Of a stretch of 57,362 nt of DNA, positions 15,398 to 23,846 are shown in pieces. The notes below the pieces were generated by a model. That model saw nothing but the letters and a program-made list of their open reading frames with translations, had not been told where the DNA came from and ran no database searches. Source of the DNA: Betaproteobacteria bacterium (GTDB lineage Bacteria > Pseudomonadota > Gammaproteobacteria > Burkholderiales > Casimicrobiaceae); the NCBI GenBank assembly GCA_029884335.1, contig JAOUIA010000020.1, forward strand, positions 1 through 57,362, given 5' to 3'. The translations under genes and the position numbers were made by a program. Numbering within the stretch: the first letter of the stretch is position 1; each line of letters opens with the position of its first letter.

Positions 15398-18169
15398 GTG
15401 ACGACCCAGGACGCCGACAAGGACCTCCCGCTGAAGGAAGACACGCGCCTGCTCGGCCGCGTCCTCGGCGACGTCCTGCGCGCGCAGGCGGGCGAGGACG
15501 GCTACGAGCGCATCGAGGCGATCCGCCGCACGTCGATCCGCTTCCACCGGGCGCAGGGTGCGGAGGCCGACGCCGTGCGCGCGGAGCTCGCCGCGCTGCT
15601 CGACGGGCTGCCGATCGGCGCAACGCTCGACGTGGTGCGAGCGTTCAGCTACTTCTCGCACCTCGCGAACATCGCCGAGGACGTGCACCAGAACCGGCGC
15701 CGCCGCGCGCACGCCCGTGCGGGCTCGCCGCCGCAGCGGGGCGGCCTCGCGCACGCGTTCACGTCGTTGCGCGAGCGCGGCGTGAGCGACGCTGCCATGC
15801 TCGACTGGCTGCGCCGCGCCGTCGTCAGCCCGGTGCTGACCGCGCACCCGACCGAGGTGCAGCGCAAGAGCATCCTCGACGCCGAGCGCGAGATCGCGCA
15901 GCTCCTCGCACATCGCGACCGCACCGACATGACGCCCGGCGAGGCGCGCGAGTGGGAGGCGGCGTTGCGGCGGCAGGTGCTCACGCTTTGGCAGACGGCG
16001 ATGCTGCGCCTCTCCCGCCTGCGCGTGATCGACGAGGTCGACAATGCGCTGGCGTTCTATCGCGCGACGTTTCTCGCCGAGGTGCCGCGGCTGTACGCGG
16101 AAGTCGCCGCGTCGCTGGGCGGGGCGGCGGGGCCGCTCGACCCGCACGAGGTGCCGCCGTTCCTGCGCATGGGCAGCTGGATCGGTGGCGACCGCGACGG
16201 CAATCCGTACGTCACCGCGGACGCGCTGCGCTACGCGTTGCGCGCGCAGGCGACGCTGGCGTTCACGCACTACCTCGACGAGGTGCACCGGCTGGGGGCG
16301 GAGCTGTCGCTGTCCTCGCGGCTCGTCCGGCCGACCGATGCGCTGATGGCGCTGGCGGCGGTGGCGCACGACGCCAATCCGCACCGCCAGGACGAGCCCT
16401 ACCGGCAGGCGCTGATCGGCGTCTACGCGCGCGTCGCGGCGACCGCGCGCGAGCTCGCGGGCCTGCAGGCCGTGCGCGCGCCGCACGCCGAGCTGCCGGC
16501 GTACGACTCGCCCGAGGCGTTCGAGAAGGAGCTCGCGGTCATCGCGGACTCGCTTGCCGGCCACGGCGCGTCCGCGCTCGCGACGCAGCGCCTGACGCCG
16601 CTGCGCTTCGCCGTGCGCGCGTTCGGCTTCCACCTTGCGGCGCTCGACTTGCGCCAGAACGCCGACGTGCACGAGGAGGTGGTCGCCGGGCTGCTGCGCG
16701 CCGCCGGCGCGCACGCCGACTATCGCTCGCTTTCGGAGCCGGCCCGCGTCGAGCTGCTGACGCGGGAGCTCGCGAGCCCGCGGCTGCTGCGTAGCCCGTT
16801 CGTCGACTGCGGCGAGCGGGTGCGCGCCGAACTGGCGATCCTCGACGCGGCCGCCGAGGCGCACCGCGCCTTCGGGGCGGCGGCGATCCCGCACTACGTG
16901 ATCTCCAAGTGCGAGTCGGTGTCCGACCTGCTGGAGGTCGGCCTGCTGCTCAAGGAGGCGGGCCTGGCGCGCGGCGACGCGCTGGCGCTGGACATCGTGC
17001 CGCTGTTCGAGACGATCGGCGATCTCGCCCGCGCGGGCGAGGTGCTCGGAGATGCGCTGGCGGTGCCGCTGTATCGCGCGTGGGTGGACGCGCGCGGTGC
17101 CCGACAGGAAGTGATGCTCGGCTATTCGGACAGCAACAAGGACGGCGGCTATCTCGCCTCGACGTGGTCGCTGTACCGCGCCGAGCTCGACCTCGTCGCG
17201 GTGTCGCGCCGCTCCGGCGTGGGCCTGCGGCTGTTCCACGGCCGCGGCGGGACCGTCGGGCGGGGCGGGGGGCCGAGCTTCGACGCGGTCCTCGCGCAGC
17301 CGCCCGGCTGCGCCGAGCACGGGCTGCGCGTCACCGAGCAGGGCGAGATCATCGCGAGCAAGTACGCCGACCGCGAGCTCGGGCGGCGCAACCTCGAGAC
17401 GCTGGTCGCCGCGGCGCTCGAGGCGGCGCTCACCGACGCCGAGGCGCTCGGCGAGCGGGCGCAGGGCTACTTCGCGGCGATGGACGAGCTTGCCGGCATG
17501 TCGCTCGACGCGTACCGATCGCTCGTGTACCGCACCGAAGGCTTCGTGACGTATTTCCGCGCGTCGACGCCCATCGCGGAGATCGCCGAGCTCAACATCG
17601 GCAGCCGGCCGGCGTCGCGCACCGCGTCCACGCGCATCGAGGACCTGCGCGCGATCCCCTGGGTGTTCAGCTGGGGCCAGTGCCGGCTGATGCTGCCGGG
17701 GTGGTACGGGTTCGGCAGCGCGGTCGAGACGTGGCTCGCGCGGCATCCGGGCGGCGAGCAATCGGGCATGGCGCTGCTGCGCGACATGCACGCACGCTGG
17801 CCGTTCTTCGCCAGCGCGCTCGCCAACATGGCGATGGTGCTAGCCAAGACCGACGTCGCCGTCGCCTCGCGCTACGCCGAGCTGGTGCCCGACGGCGCGC
17901 TGCGCCGCGAGGTGTTCGGCCGCCTCGCCGCCGAGCACGGGCGCAGCGTGCGCCTGCTGCTCGCGATCACCGGGCAGGACGGCCTGCTGGCCGACAACCC
18001 GACGCTGGCGCGCAGCATCCGCAACCGCTTTCCCTACCTCGACCCGCTCAACCACCTGCAGGTCGCGCTGCTGCGCCGCTACCGGGCCGGGGAGACGGAC
18101 GAGCGCAGCAAGCGCGCCATCCATCTCACCATCAACGGGCTCGCGGCGGGGCTGCGCAACAGCGGCTGA
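15398..18169 (+). CDS. ppc: Phosphoenolpyruvate carboxylase
   Basis: Carboxylates PEP to oxaloacetate to refill the TCA cycle. From the GTG at 15398 it is 923 aa (E. coli 883). Seen: LTAHPTEVQRKS with the catalytic His, GSWIGGDRDGNP, FHLAALDLRQN, the second active-site block GYSDSNKDGGYLAS, FHGRGGTVGRGGGP with the catalytic Arg and mobile loop, and the C-terminal LRNSG tail that matches the family's conserved end. An ATG at 15326 in frame would add 24 unconserved residues and lies upstream of a candidate -10. Confidence 0.97.
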   Translation: MTTQDADKDLPLKEDTRLLGRVLGDVLRAQAGEDGYERIEAIRRTSIRFHRAQGAEADAVRAELAALLDGLPIGATLDVVRAFSYFSHLANIAEDVHQNRRRRAHARAGSPPQRGGLAHAFTSLRERGVSDAAMLDWLRRAVVSPVLTAHPTEVQRKSILDAEREIAQLLAHRDRTDMTPGEAREWEAALRRQVLTLWQTAMLRLSRLRVIDEVDNALAFYRATFLAEVPRLYAEVAASLGGAAGPLDPHEVPPFLRMGSWIGGDRDGNPYVTADALRYALRAQATLAFTHYLDEVHRLGAELSLSSRLVRPTDALMALAAVAHDANPHRQDEPYRQALIGVYARVAATARELAGLQAVRAPHAELPAYDSPEAFEKELAVIADSLAGHGASALATQRLTPLRFAVRAFGFHLAALDLRQNADVHEEVVAGLLRAAGAHADYRSLSEPARVELLTRELASPRLLRSPFVDCGERVRAELAILDAAAEAHRAFGAAAIPHYVISKCESVSDLLEVGLLLKEAGLARGDALALDIVPLFETIGDLARAGEVLGDALAVPLYRAWVDARGARQEVMLGYSDSNKDGGYLASTWSLYRAELDLVAVSRRSGVGLRLFHGRGGTVGRGGGPSFDAVLAQPPGCAEHGLRVTEQGEIIASKYADRELGRRNLETLVAAALEAALTDAEALGERAQGYFAAMDELAGMSLDAYRSLVYRTEGFVTYFRASTPIAEIAELNIGSRPASRTASTRIEDLRAIPWVFSWGQCRLMLPGWYGFGSAVETWLARHPGGEQSGMALLRDMHARWPFFASALANMAMVLAKTDVAVASRYAELVPDGALRREVFGRLAAEHGRSVRLLLAITGQDGLLADNPTLARSIRNRFPYLDPLNHLQVALLRRYRAGETDERSKRAIHLTINGLAAGLRNSG

Positions 18170-18322
18170 CGGTGGAGTCGTCCGTCGCGTCGCGGGACGC
18201 GGTTCCCGCCGAAAGTGACCGGTCCGAGCCCGTGGCACGGGCGGCGTCGCCGCCTTCAGGCAGGGAAGCACCGCGTCGAAGCAGCCTTCGGACTTGACGT
18301 GCCTCAATGATCCTGCGGCCGC

Positions 18323-18374
18323 AATGCGAACGATTCGCATTTGCATTGACTTCGGCCGTGGCGGCCGCTAGAGT
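18323..18374 (+). promoter_or_regulatory. Fur-box-like operator over a sigma-70 promoter
   Basis: AATGCGAACGATTCGCATT (18323-18341) is a 19-bp palindrome (AATGCGAA-CGA-TTCGCATT) shaped like the Fur box AATGANAATNATTNTCATT. Directly after it comes TTGACT (18346-18351), a 17-bp spacer and TAGAGT (18369-18374), a good -35/-10 pair. The operator ends 4 bp before the -35 hexamer, well placed to block RNA polymerase. It lies 31 bp before the start of an iron-binding protein gene, which fits iron repression by Fur. Confidence 0.75.
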
Positions 18375-18404
18375 CGTGGCTCCGCCTCCTGTACCGGCCA
18401 AGCC

Positions 18405-19433
18405 ATGACATCCCCGTTCCGCCCCCTGCTCGCGGCGATTGCGCTCGCCTGCGCCCCGTTTCCCGCGTCCGCCCAGGACAACGTCCTCAACCTCTACCCG
18501 GCCCGCCACTACCAGACCGACGAGGCGCTCTACGCCGACTTCACGAAGGCAACGGGCATCCGCATCAACCGCATCGAGGCGAGCGACGACCAGCTCCTCG
18601 AACGGCTGAAGAGCGAGGGCGCGAACAGCCCCGCCGACGTGCTGCTGATCGTCGACGCGGCGCGTCTCGCCCAGGCGAAGGAACTCGGCCTGTTCCAGCC
18701 GGTGCGCTCGAAGCTGCTCGACGAGCGGGTCCCTGCGCAGTTCCGCGACCCCGACGGCGCGTGGTTCGCCTATTCGACCCGCGCTCGCGTGATCGTCTAC
18801 GCCAAGGGGGTCGTGAGCCCCGCCGACGTCGCGACTTACGGCGCGCTGGCCGACCCGAAGCTCAAGGGCAAGGTCTGCACGCGCTCGGGCAGCCATCCCT
18901 ACAACCTGTCGCTGGTCGCCGCCACGATCGCGCACGAGGGCGAGGCGAAGGCGGAGGCGTGGGCGAAGGGCGTGGTGGCGAACCTCGCGCGCAAGCCGCA
19001 GGGCGGCGACACCGACCAGATCAAGGCGGTGGCCGCGGGCGAGTGCGCCGTGGCCATCACGAACACCTACTACTACGCGCGCCTGCTGCGCTCGCAGAAG
19101 CCCGACGAGCGCGAGCTGGTCGCGAAGACCGGCGTCGCGTGGCCGAGCCTCGCCGGGCACGGCACGCACCTCAACGTCTCCGGCGGCGCGGTGCTGAAGT
19201 ACGCGCCGCACCGCGAGAACGCGGTCCGCTTCCTCGAGTACCTCGCGAGCGACTCGGCGCAGCGCTACTTCGCCGACGGCAACAACGAGTGGCCGGTCGT
19301 GCGGACGGCCAAGGTGAGCAACCCGGCGCTCGACGCAATGGGCGCGTTCGCCGCCGATCCGCTGCCCATCGCGGCGCTGGGCCGTCACGCCGCGACCGCG
19401 CAGAAGGTCGTCGACCGCGCCGGTTGGCGCTAG
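18405..19433 (+). CDS. fbpA: Fe(3+) ABC transporter periplasmic binding protein (FbpA/FutA type)
   Basis: Captures ferric iron in the periplasm for an inner-membrane ABC importer. It is 342 aa with a signal peptide ending ACAPFPASAQD. The mature start VLNLYPARHYQTDEALYADFTKATGI is typical of FbpA/FutA proteins, and the iron-ligand Tyr pair is visible in NTYYYARLL at about residues 223-226. The usual C-terminal lobe (FLEYLASDSAQRYFADGNNEWPV) is present. A Fur-like box and promoter precede it. The permease gene lies just downstream on the other strand, and an FbpC-type ATPase lies about 16 kb away, so the system is not in one operon. Confidence 0.93.
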   Translation: MTSPFRPLLAAIALACAPFPASAQDNVLNLYPARHYQTDEALYADFTKATGIRINRIEASDDQLLERLKSEGANSPADVLLIVDAARLAQAKELGLFQPVRSKLLDERVPAQFRDPDGAWFAYSTRARVIVYAKGVVSPADVATYGALADPKLKGKVCTRSGSHPYNLSLVAATIAHEGEAKAEAWAKGVVANLARKPQGGDTDQIKAVAAGECAVAITNTYYYARLLRSQKPDERELVAKTGVAWPSLAGHGTHLNVSGGAVLKYAPHRENAVRFLEYLASDSAQRYFADGNNEWPVVRTAKVSNPALDAMGAFAADPLPIAALGRHAATAQKVVDRAGWR

Positions 19434-19438
19434 TCGAT

Positions 19439-19493
19439 CGGGGTCAGACCCGGACTTCGCCGTCGCCTCGGGCGAAATGCGGGCCTGACCCCG
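19439..19493. repeat. Palindromic GGGGTCAGACCC repeat overlapping the end of the permease gene
   Basis: Arms at 19439-19461 and 19471-19493 (23 nt each, three mismatches) around a 9-nt loop form a long dyad with GGGGTCAGACCC at the outside. It belongs to the same family as the repeat at 1565. The junction is again tail to tail. The stop codon of the permease (complement of 19444-19446) lies inside the left arm, so its last residues are encoded by the repeat. Confidence 0.65.
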
Positions 19494-21138
19494 GTTTCGC
19501 CGACTTCGCGCCTGCGCGCAGCGACGCACGGGCGAGGAAGACGATCGGCGCGAGCCCGACGACGACGATCGCGAGCGACGGCAGCGCCGCCTCGGCGAGG
19601 CGCTCGTCGCGCGCGAACTGGTAGGCCTGCGTGGCCAGCGTGTCGAAGTTGAAGGGCCGCATCAGCAGCGTGGCCGGCAGCTCCTTCATCACGTCGACGA
19701 ACACCAGCAGCGCGGCGGCGGAGCCGCTGCGCGCGAGCAGCGGCGCGTGCACGCGCAGCAGCGTCCCGGCGCTCGTCTCGCCCAGGCTGCGCGCGGCGGC
19801 GTCCATGGCGGGGGTGATGCGCGCGAAGCCGGGCTCGATCCCGTTCCACGCCACCGCGAAGTAGCGCACGAGGTACGCGTAGACCAGCGCGAACACCGTG
19901 CCGGTGAGCAGCAGCCCCGGGCTTTCTCCCGTCCAGGCGCGCCAGGCCTCCGCGAGCGTGCGGTCGAGCGCGCCGACCGGCAGCAGCACGCCGACTGCGA
20001 GCACCGTGCCCGGCACCGCGTAGCCGAGCGCGAGCAGCCGGCTCGCCGCCCGCGTGGCCGGGCCGGGAGCGAGCCGTCCCGCGTAGGCGACGAGGATCGC
20101 CAGCGCGACGCAGAGCACGGCGGCAATCGCCGCCACCCGCACGCTGTTCCACGCCCACGCGGCGAAGCGCGAGAGGTCGAGCGCCTCGGGGTCGGCAGCG
20201 ATCAACCGCAGCAACAGCAGCAGCGGGACGACGAACCCGACGGCGACGGGAATTGCGCACCCGATCGTGGCGGCGATGGCACGCCAGCCCGAGAGCCGCG
20301 GCCGCGCGTCCGTCGTCGTGCGACCGCGCGGGCTCGACGCGGTGCGCGAAGCGCGGCGCGAGACGCGCTCCAGGGCCAGCGCCAGCAGGACGAAGCCGAG
20401 CAGGGCGCCGGCGAGCTGCGCGGCGGCGGCGTGGTCGCCGAGCGAGAACCACGCGCGGTAGATGCCGGTGGTGAACGTGTCGACGGCGAAGTACGCGACG
20501 GTGCCGTAGTCAGCGAGCGTCTCCATGAGCGCGAGCGCGATGCCGCCGGCGATCGCGGGTCGCGCGAGCGGCAGCTCGACTCGCAGGAAGGCCTGCCTGC
20601 GGCTCAGGCCCAGCGTGCGCGCGGCTTCGACCAGCGCCGGCGAGCGCTCGACGAACGCCGTGCGCGCGAGCAGGTAGACGTACGGGTACAGCGTGAATAC
20701 GAACATGACCGCGGCGCCGCCGACCGTGCGCACGTCGGGAAACCAGTAGTCGCCGCGCGACCAGCCGAAGGTTCCGCGCAGTGCCGTCTGCACCGGTCCC
20801 GCGTACTGCAGGAAGTCGGTGTACGCGTACGCCATCACGTACGCCGGCATCGCGAGCGGCAGCAGCAGCGCCCACTCGAACGCGCGGCTGCCGGGGAAGC
20901 GGCGCTGCGCGACCAGCCAGCCCGCGGCGGTGCCGCCGATGCCGGCGCCCAGCCCCACTGCCATGACGAGGAACGCCGTGTTCGCGGCGTAGTCCGGCAG
21001 GACGGTTGAGGCGAGGTGCGACCACGTGCCGCCGGCGCCCGGCGCGACGCCGCGCGCGATGACCGCGGCGATGGGCAGCGCGGCGATGGCCGCGAGCGCG
21101 ACCGCCGCTGCCGTCAGCGCGCCGACGCGCGTGCGCAC
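19444..21138 (-). CDS. fbpB: Ferric iron ABC transporter permease, two fused permease domains (FbpB type)
   Basis: Inner-membrane channel of an iron importer. It is 564 aa with about 12 hydrophobic segments arranged as two BPD_transp_1 domains in tandem. Each carries the ATPase-contact loop: LARTAFVERSPALVEAARTLGLSRRQAFLRVELPLARPAIAGG (about 160-205) and ARITPAMDAAARSLGETSAGTLLRVHAPLL (about 440-470). This fused layout is standard for FbpB/ThiP. The final ~18 residues (beginning AKPGSGPHFARG) are encoded by a palindromic repeat and are not family sequence. It converges with the binding-protein gene and diverges from surE. Confidence 0.92.
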   Translation of the reverse strand: MRTRVGALTAAAVALAAIAALPIAAVIARGVAPGAGGTWSHLASTVLPDYAANTAFLVMAVGLGAGIGGTAAGWLVAQRRFPGSRAFEWALLLPLAMPAYVMAYAYTDFLQYAGPVQTALRGTFGWSRGDYWFPDVRTVGGAAVMFVFTLYPYVYLLARTAFVERSPALVEAARTLGLSRRQAFLRVELPLARPAIAGGIALALMETLADYGTVAYFAVDTFTTGIYRAWFSLGDHAAAAQLAGALLGFVLLALALERVSRRASRTASSPRGRTTTDARPRLSGWRAIAATIGCAIPVAVGFVVPLLLLLRLIAADPEALDLSRFAAWAWNSVRVAAIAAVLCVALAILVAYAGRLAPGPATRAASRLLALGYAVPGTVLAVGVLLPVGALDRTLAEAWRAWTGESPGLLLTGTVFALVYAYLVRYFAVAWNGIEPGFARITPAMDAAARSLGETSAGTLLRVHAPLLARSGSAAALLVFVDVMKELPATLLMRPFNFDTLATQAYQFARDERLAEAALPSLAIVVVGLAPIVFLARASLRAGAKSAKPGSGPHFARGDGEVRV

Positions 21139-21192
21139 GTGAGGCGGCGCCGATGCAGCGCCGGGCGGTGCGGTGGAGTAGCCCGCATGCGG

Positions 21193-21245
21193 CGATTATA
21201 GGCGTGCCGCGACCCTCGGCGGCGCCGTGTCGAGGGCTATAATCG
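21193..21245. promoter_or_regulatory. Mirror-image divergent promoter pair between fbpB and surE
   Basis: CGATTATAG (21193-21201) and CTATAATCG (21237-21245) are exact inverted copies. Each contains a perfect TATAAT -10: minus strand over 21195-21200, plus strand 21238-21243. An inner dyad CCCTCG (21213-21218) / CGAGGG (21231-21236) lies between them. Each -10 is 57-58 bp from its gene's start codon (fbpB at 21138, surE at 21301). No good -35 hexamers are visible at 16-18 bp. Confidence 0.6.
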
Positions 21246-21300
21246 GCGCGACGCTCGCGCGGTGCGCAGCACGGCGCGCCGCCGGCGAGTGCGAGTCCCG

Positions 21301-22041
21301 ATGCGCATCCTCATCTCCAACGACGACGGCTACTTCGCCCCGGGCATCGAGCACCTCGCCGCAGCGTTGGCGAAGCGCTTCGAGGTGACCGTGGTGGCGC
21401 CGGAGCGCGACCGCAGCGGCGCGTCGAACTCGCTGACGCTCGACCGTCCGCTGATGGTGCGCAAGGCGCCCAACGGCTTCATGTTCGTCAACGGCACGCC
21501 CACCGACTGCGTGCACCTCGCGGTGACCGGACTGCTCGACTGGCTGCCCGACGTCGTGGTGTCGGGCATCAACCTCGGCGCCAACATGGGCGACGACACG
21601 ATCTACTCGGGCACCGTCGCGGCGGCCACCGAGGGCTACCTGCTCGGGATTCCGGCGATCGCGGTCTCGCTCACCTCGAAGCACGGCCGCCACTTCGAGA
21701 CCGCGGCGGCGGTCGCGCTCGACCTCCTCGAGCGCCACGCGCGCGCCCCGGCAGGTCGCTGGCTGCTCAACGTCAACGTGCCCGACGTGGCCCGCGCGCA
21801 GTTGCGCGGCACGCGCATCACGCGGCTGGGCCGGCGCCACAAGGCCGAGGACGTGATTCCGACGAAGAACCCGCGCGGCGAGACGGTCTATTGGGTCGGC
21901 CCGGCCGGCCCGGCGGCCGACGCGGGCGAGGGCACGGATTTCCACGCCACCGAGCAGGGCTACGTGTCGGTCACGCCGCTGCAGATCGACCTCACGCACC
22001 ACGAGCAGCTGCCCGAGGTCTCGTCGTGGCTCTCGCGTTGA
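21301..22041 (+). CDS. surE: 5'/3'-nucleotidase SurE
   Basis: Dephosphorylates nucleoside monophosphates and short polyphosphate, and is tied to stationary-phase survival. The ATG at 21301 gives 246 aa starting [16 protein letters not shown], with the metal-binding Asp pair (NDDG), the Ser loop [10 protein letters not shown], and [22 protein letters not shown]. It is the first gene of a surE-pcm-nlpD run, 25 bp before pcm. An in-frame GTG at 21262 would add unconserved residues. Confidence 0.96.
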   Translation: MRILISNDDGYFAPGIEHLAAALAKRFEVTVVAPERDRSGASNSLTLDRPLMVRKAPNGFMFVNGTPTDCVHLAVTGLLDWLPDVVVSGINLGANMGDDTIYSGTVAAATEGYLLGIPAIAVSLTSKHGRHFETAAAVALDLLERHARAPAGRWLLNVNVPDVARAQLRGTRITRLGRRHKAEDVIPTKNPRGETVYWVGPAGPAADAGEGTDFHATEQGYVSVTPLQIDLTHHEQLPEVSSWLSR

Positions 22042-22066
22042 GGCGTGCGACGGCCGGGGAAGCGCG

Positions 22067-22735
22067 GTGAGCCATCCGCTGGATGGCATGGGCATGACGT
22101 CGACGCGCACGCGCGTGCGCATGATCGAGCGCCTGCGCGAGCAGGGCATCCGCGACGAGGTGGTGCTCGCCGCGATGAACGCGGTGCCGCGGCACATCTT
22201 CGTCGACGAGGCGCTGGCGATCCGCGCCTACGAGGACACGCCGCTGCCGATCGGCAGCGGGCAGACGATCTCGCAGCCCTGGGTCGTCGCGCGGATGAGC
22301 GAGCTGGCGCGCAACGGCCGCGAGCTCGACGGCGTCCTCGAGATCGGAACCGGCTGCGGCTACCAGACGGCGGTGCTCGCGCAGCTCGCGAAGACCGTCT
22401 ACACGGTGGAGCGCATCGGCGCGCTGGTGGCGAAGGCGCGGCGCAACCTGCAGCGCCTCAAGGTGGCCAACGTGCGCCTCAAGCACGGCGACGGCAGCGC
22501 CGACCTCGGCGAGGATCTCGCCGTCGACGCGATCGTCGTCACGGCGGCGGCCACGCACGTTCCGCAGTCGCTGCTCAAGTACCTCAAGCCCGGCGGGCGC
22601 ATGATCCTGCCGCTGGCGAGCCCGACCGAGAGCGGCGTGCAGCGGCTCACCGTCATCGAACCGACGACTAAAGGGCTCAAGGAGCAGACGCTCGATGCGG
22701 TAAGATTCGTGCCGCTGCTCCCCGGTCGCGTGTGA
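22067..22735 (+). CDS. pcm: Protein-L-isoaspartate O-methyltransferase
   Basis: Repairs isoaspartyl residues in aged proteins using AdoMet. It is 222 aa from the GTG at 22067. Seen: MNAVPRHIFVDEALAIRAYEDTPLPIGSGQTISQPWVVARM, the AdoMet loop VLEIGTGCGYQTAVLA, the KTVYTVERIGALVAKARRNL helix and DAIVVTAAATHVPQSLLKYLKPGGRMILPL. An ATG at 22088 is an alternative start that would lose only a few unconserved residues. It lies between surE and nlpD as in many proteobacteria. Confidence 0.95.
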   Translation: MSHPLDGMGMTSTRTRVRMIERLREQGIRDEVVLAAMNAVPRHIFVDEALAIRAYEDTPLPIGSGQTISQPWVVARMSELARNGRELDGVLEIGTGCGYQTAVLAQLAKTVYTVERIGALVAKARRNLQRLKVANVRLKHGDGSADLGEDLAVDAIVVTAAATHVPQSLLKYLKPGGRMILPLASPTESGVQRLTVIEPTTKGLKEQTLDAVRFVPLLPGRV

Positions 22736-22763
22736 CGTCGTGGCGGGCGAGCGGCTCGCCAGC

Positions 22764-23843
22764 ATGAACGACTTGCGCATCGCCACCACGGTTCTCCGGC
22801 GCGGCACGCTGATCGCGTGCGCGCTCGCGCTGGCCGCCTGCGCCACTCGCCAGGCCGCGCCGGTGGAGGATCGGCGCCCACCCGCCGCGCGCGCGCCGGC
22901 GCCCGCGACGGCGCAGGCCGCCCCGGGACCTGCCGCCCCGCGCGCGACCGAGCCCGAGCGCGCCGCGGCGTACACGGTGAAGCGCGGCGACACGCTCGCC
23001 GGGATCGCGCTCGAGCACGGCCTCGACTACCGCGAGCTCGCGGTGTGGAACGCGATCGAGAATCCCAACCGCATCTTCGTCGGCCAGGTGCTGCGGCTCG
23101 CGCCCCCCGGCGAGCCGGGGTCGCCTGGCGCCGGAACGACCGATCCTGCGACGGGTGTGGTGACCGCCCCGTTGCGCGCGGCGCCCGCGGTCGTCGAGTC
23201 GCGACCGGGTGCCGCGCCGGCACCCGCGCCGGCTTCCGGCGCCACGCGCAACACCGAGTCGCTCAAGGTTTCGCCGAAGGCGGTGAAGGAGCCGTATTCC
23301 GAGGCGCTCGCGCGCGAGATGGCGAAGGCCGGCGAAGCGCCGCCACCCGCGCGCGCGGTGCAGCCTGCGCCGCCGCCCGCGGCCCCGATCGCGAGTGCTG
23401 CCGCATCCGTGCCGCCGCCCGCGCCGCCTGCCCCTGCCGTCGCTCCCCCCTCGGCGATCGCCGCCGACGACGAGAGCCTCGATTGGATCTGGCCGGCGAA
23501 AGGGAAGATCGTCACCGGCTTCTCCGACAACGCGAACCTCAAGGGCATCGACATCGCCGGCACGGCCGGGCAGCCGGTGGTCGCGAGCGCCGCCGGGCGC
23601 GTCGTGTACGCCGGCACCGGCCTGCGCGGCTACGGCAAGCTCGTCATCGTCAAGCACAACGACAAGTTCCTCACCGCCTACGCGCACAACCGCGAGATCC
23701 TCGTCAAGGAAGGCCAGCAGGTCGCGCGCGGCCAGAAGATCGCCGAGATGGGCAACACCGACGCCGACCAGGTCAAGCTGCACTTCGAGATCCGCCGGCT
23801 CGGCAAGCCGATGGATCCGCTGAAGTACCTCCCGCCGGCGTGA
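22764..23843 (+). CDS. nlpD: NlpD-type lipoprotein with LysM and degenerate M23 (LytM) domain
   Basis: Envelope lipoprotein that in E. coli activates the amidase AmiC at the division site. From the ATG at 22764 (359 aa) the signal ends in a lipobox LALAAC. A LysM domain (YTVKRGDTLAGIALEHGLDYRELAVWN to VGQVLRL, about 70-115) is followed by a Pro/Ala-rich linker and a C-terminal LytM domain from about 255 (KGIDIAGTAGQPVVASAAG to HFEIRRLGKPMDPLKYLP). The first zinc-ligand His of active M23 peptidases is replaced: the segment reads LKGIDIAG, as in E. coli NlpD. It is therefore probably an activator, not a hydrolase. The usual neighbour rpoS does not follow; the opposite-strand transglutaminase gene does. 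Confidence 0.93.
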   Translation: MNDLRIATTVLRRGTLIACALALAACATRQAAPVEDRRPPAARAPAPATAQAAPGPAAPRATEPERAAAYTVKRGDTLAGIALEHGLDYRELAVWNAIENPNRIFVGQVLRLAPPGEPGSPGAGTTDPATGVVTAPLRAAPAVVESRPGAAPAPAPASGATRNTESLKVSPKAVKEPYSEALAREMAKAGEAPPPARAVQPAPPPAAPIASAAASVPPPAPPAPAVAPPSAIAADDESLDWIWPAKGKIVTGFSDNANLKGIDIAGTAGQPVVASAAGRVVYAGTGLRGYGKLVIVKHNDKFLTAYAHNREILVKEGQQVARGQKIAEMGNTDADQVKLHFEIRRLGKPMDPLKYLPPA

Positions 23844-23846
23844 GGC

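Noticed and set aside
22764-23843. Active M23 endopeptidase
   Set aside because: The first zinc His is missing (LKGIDIAG), the pattern of NlpD-type activators, so hydrolase activity is not claimed.
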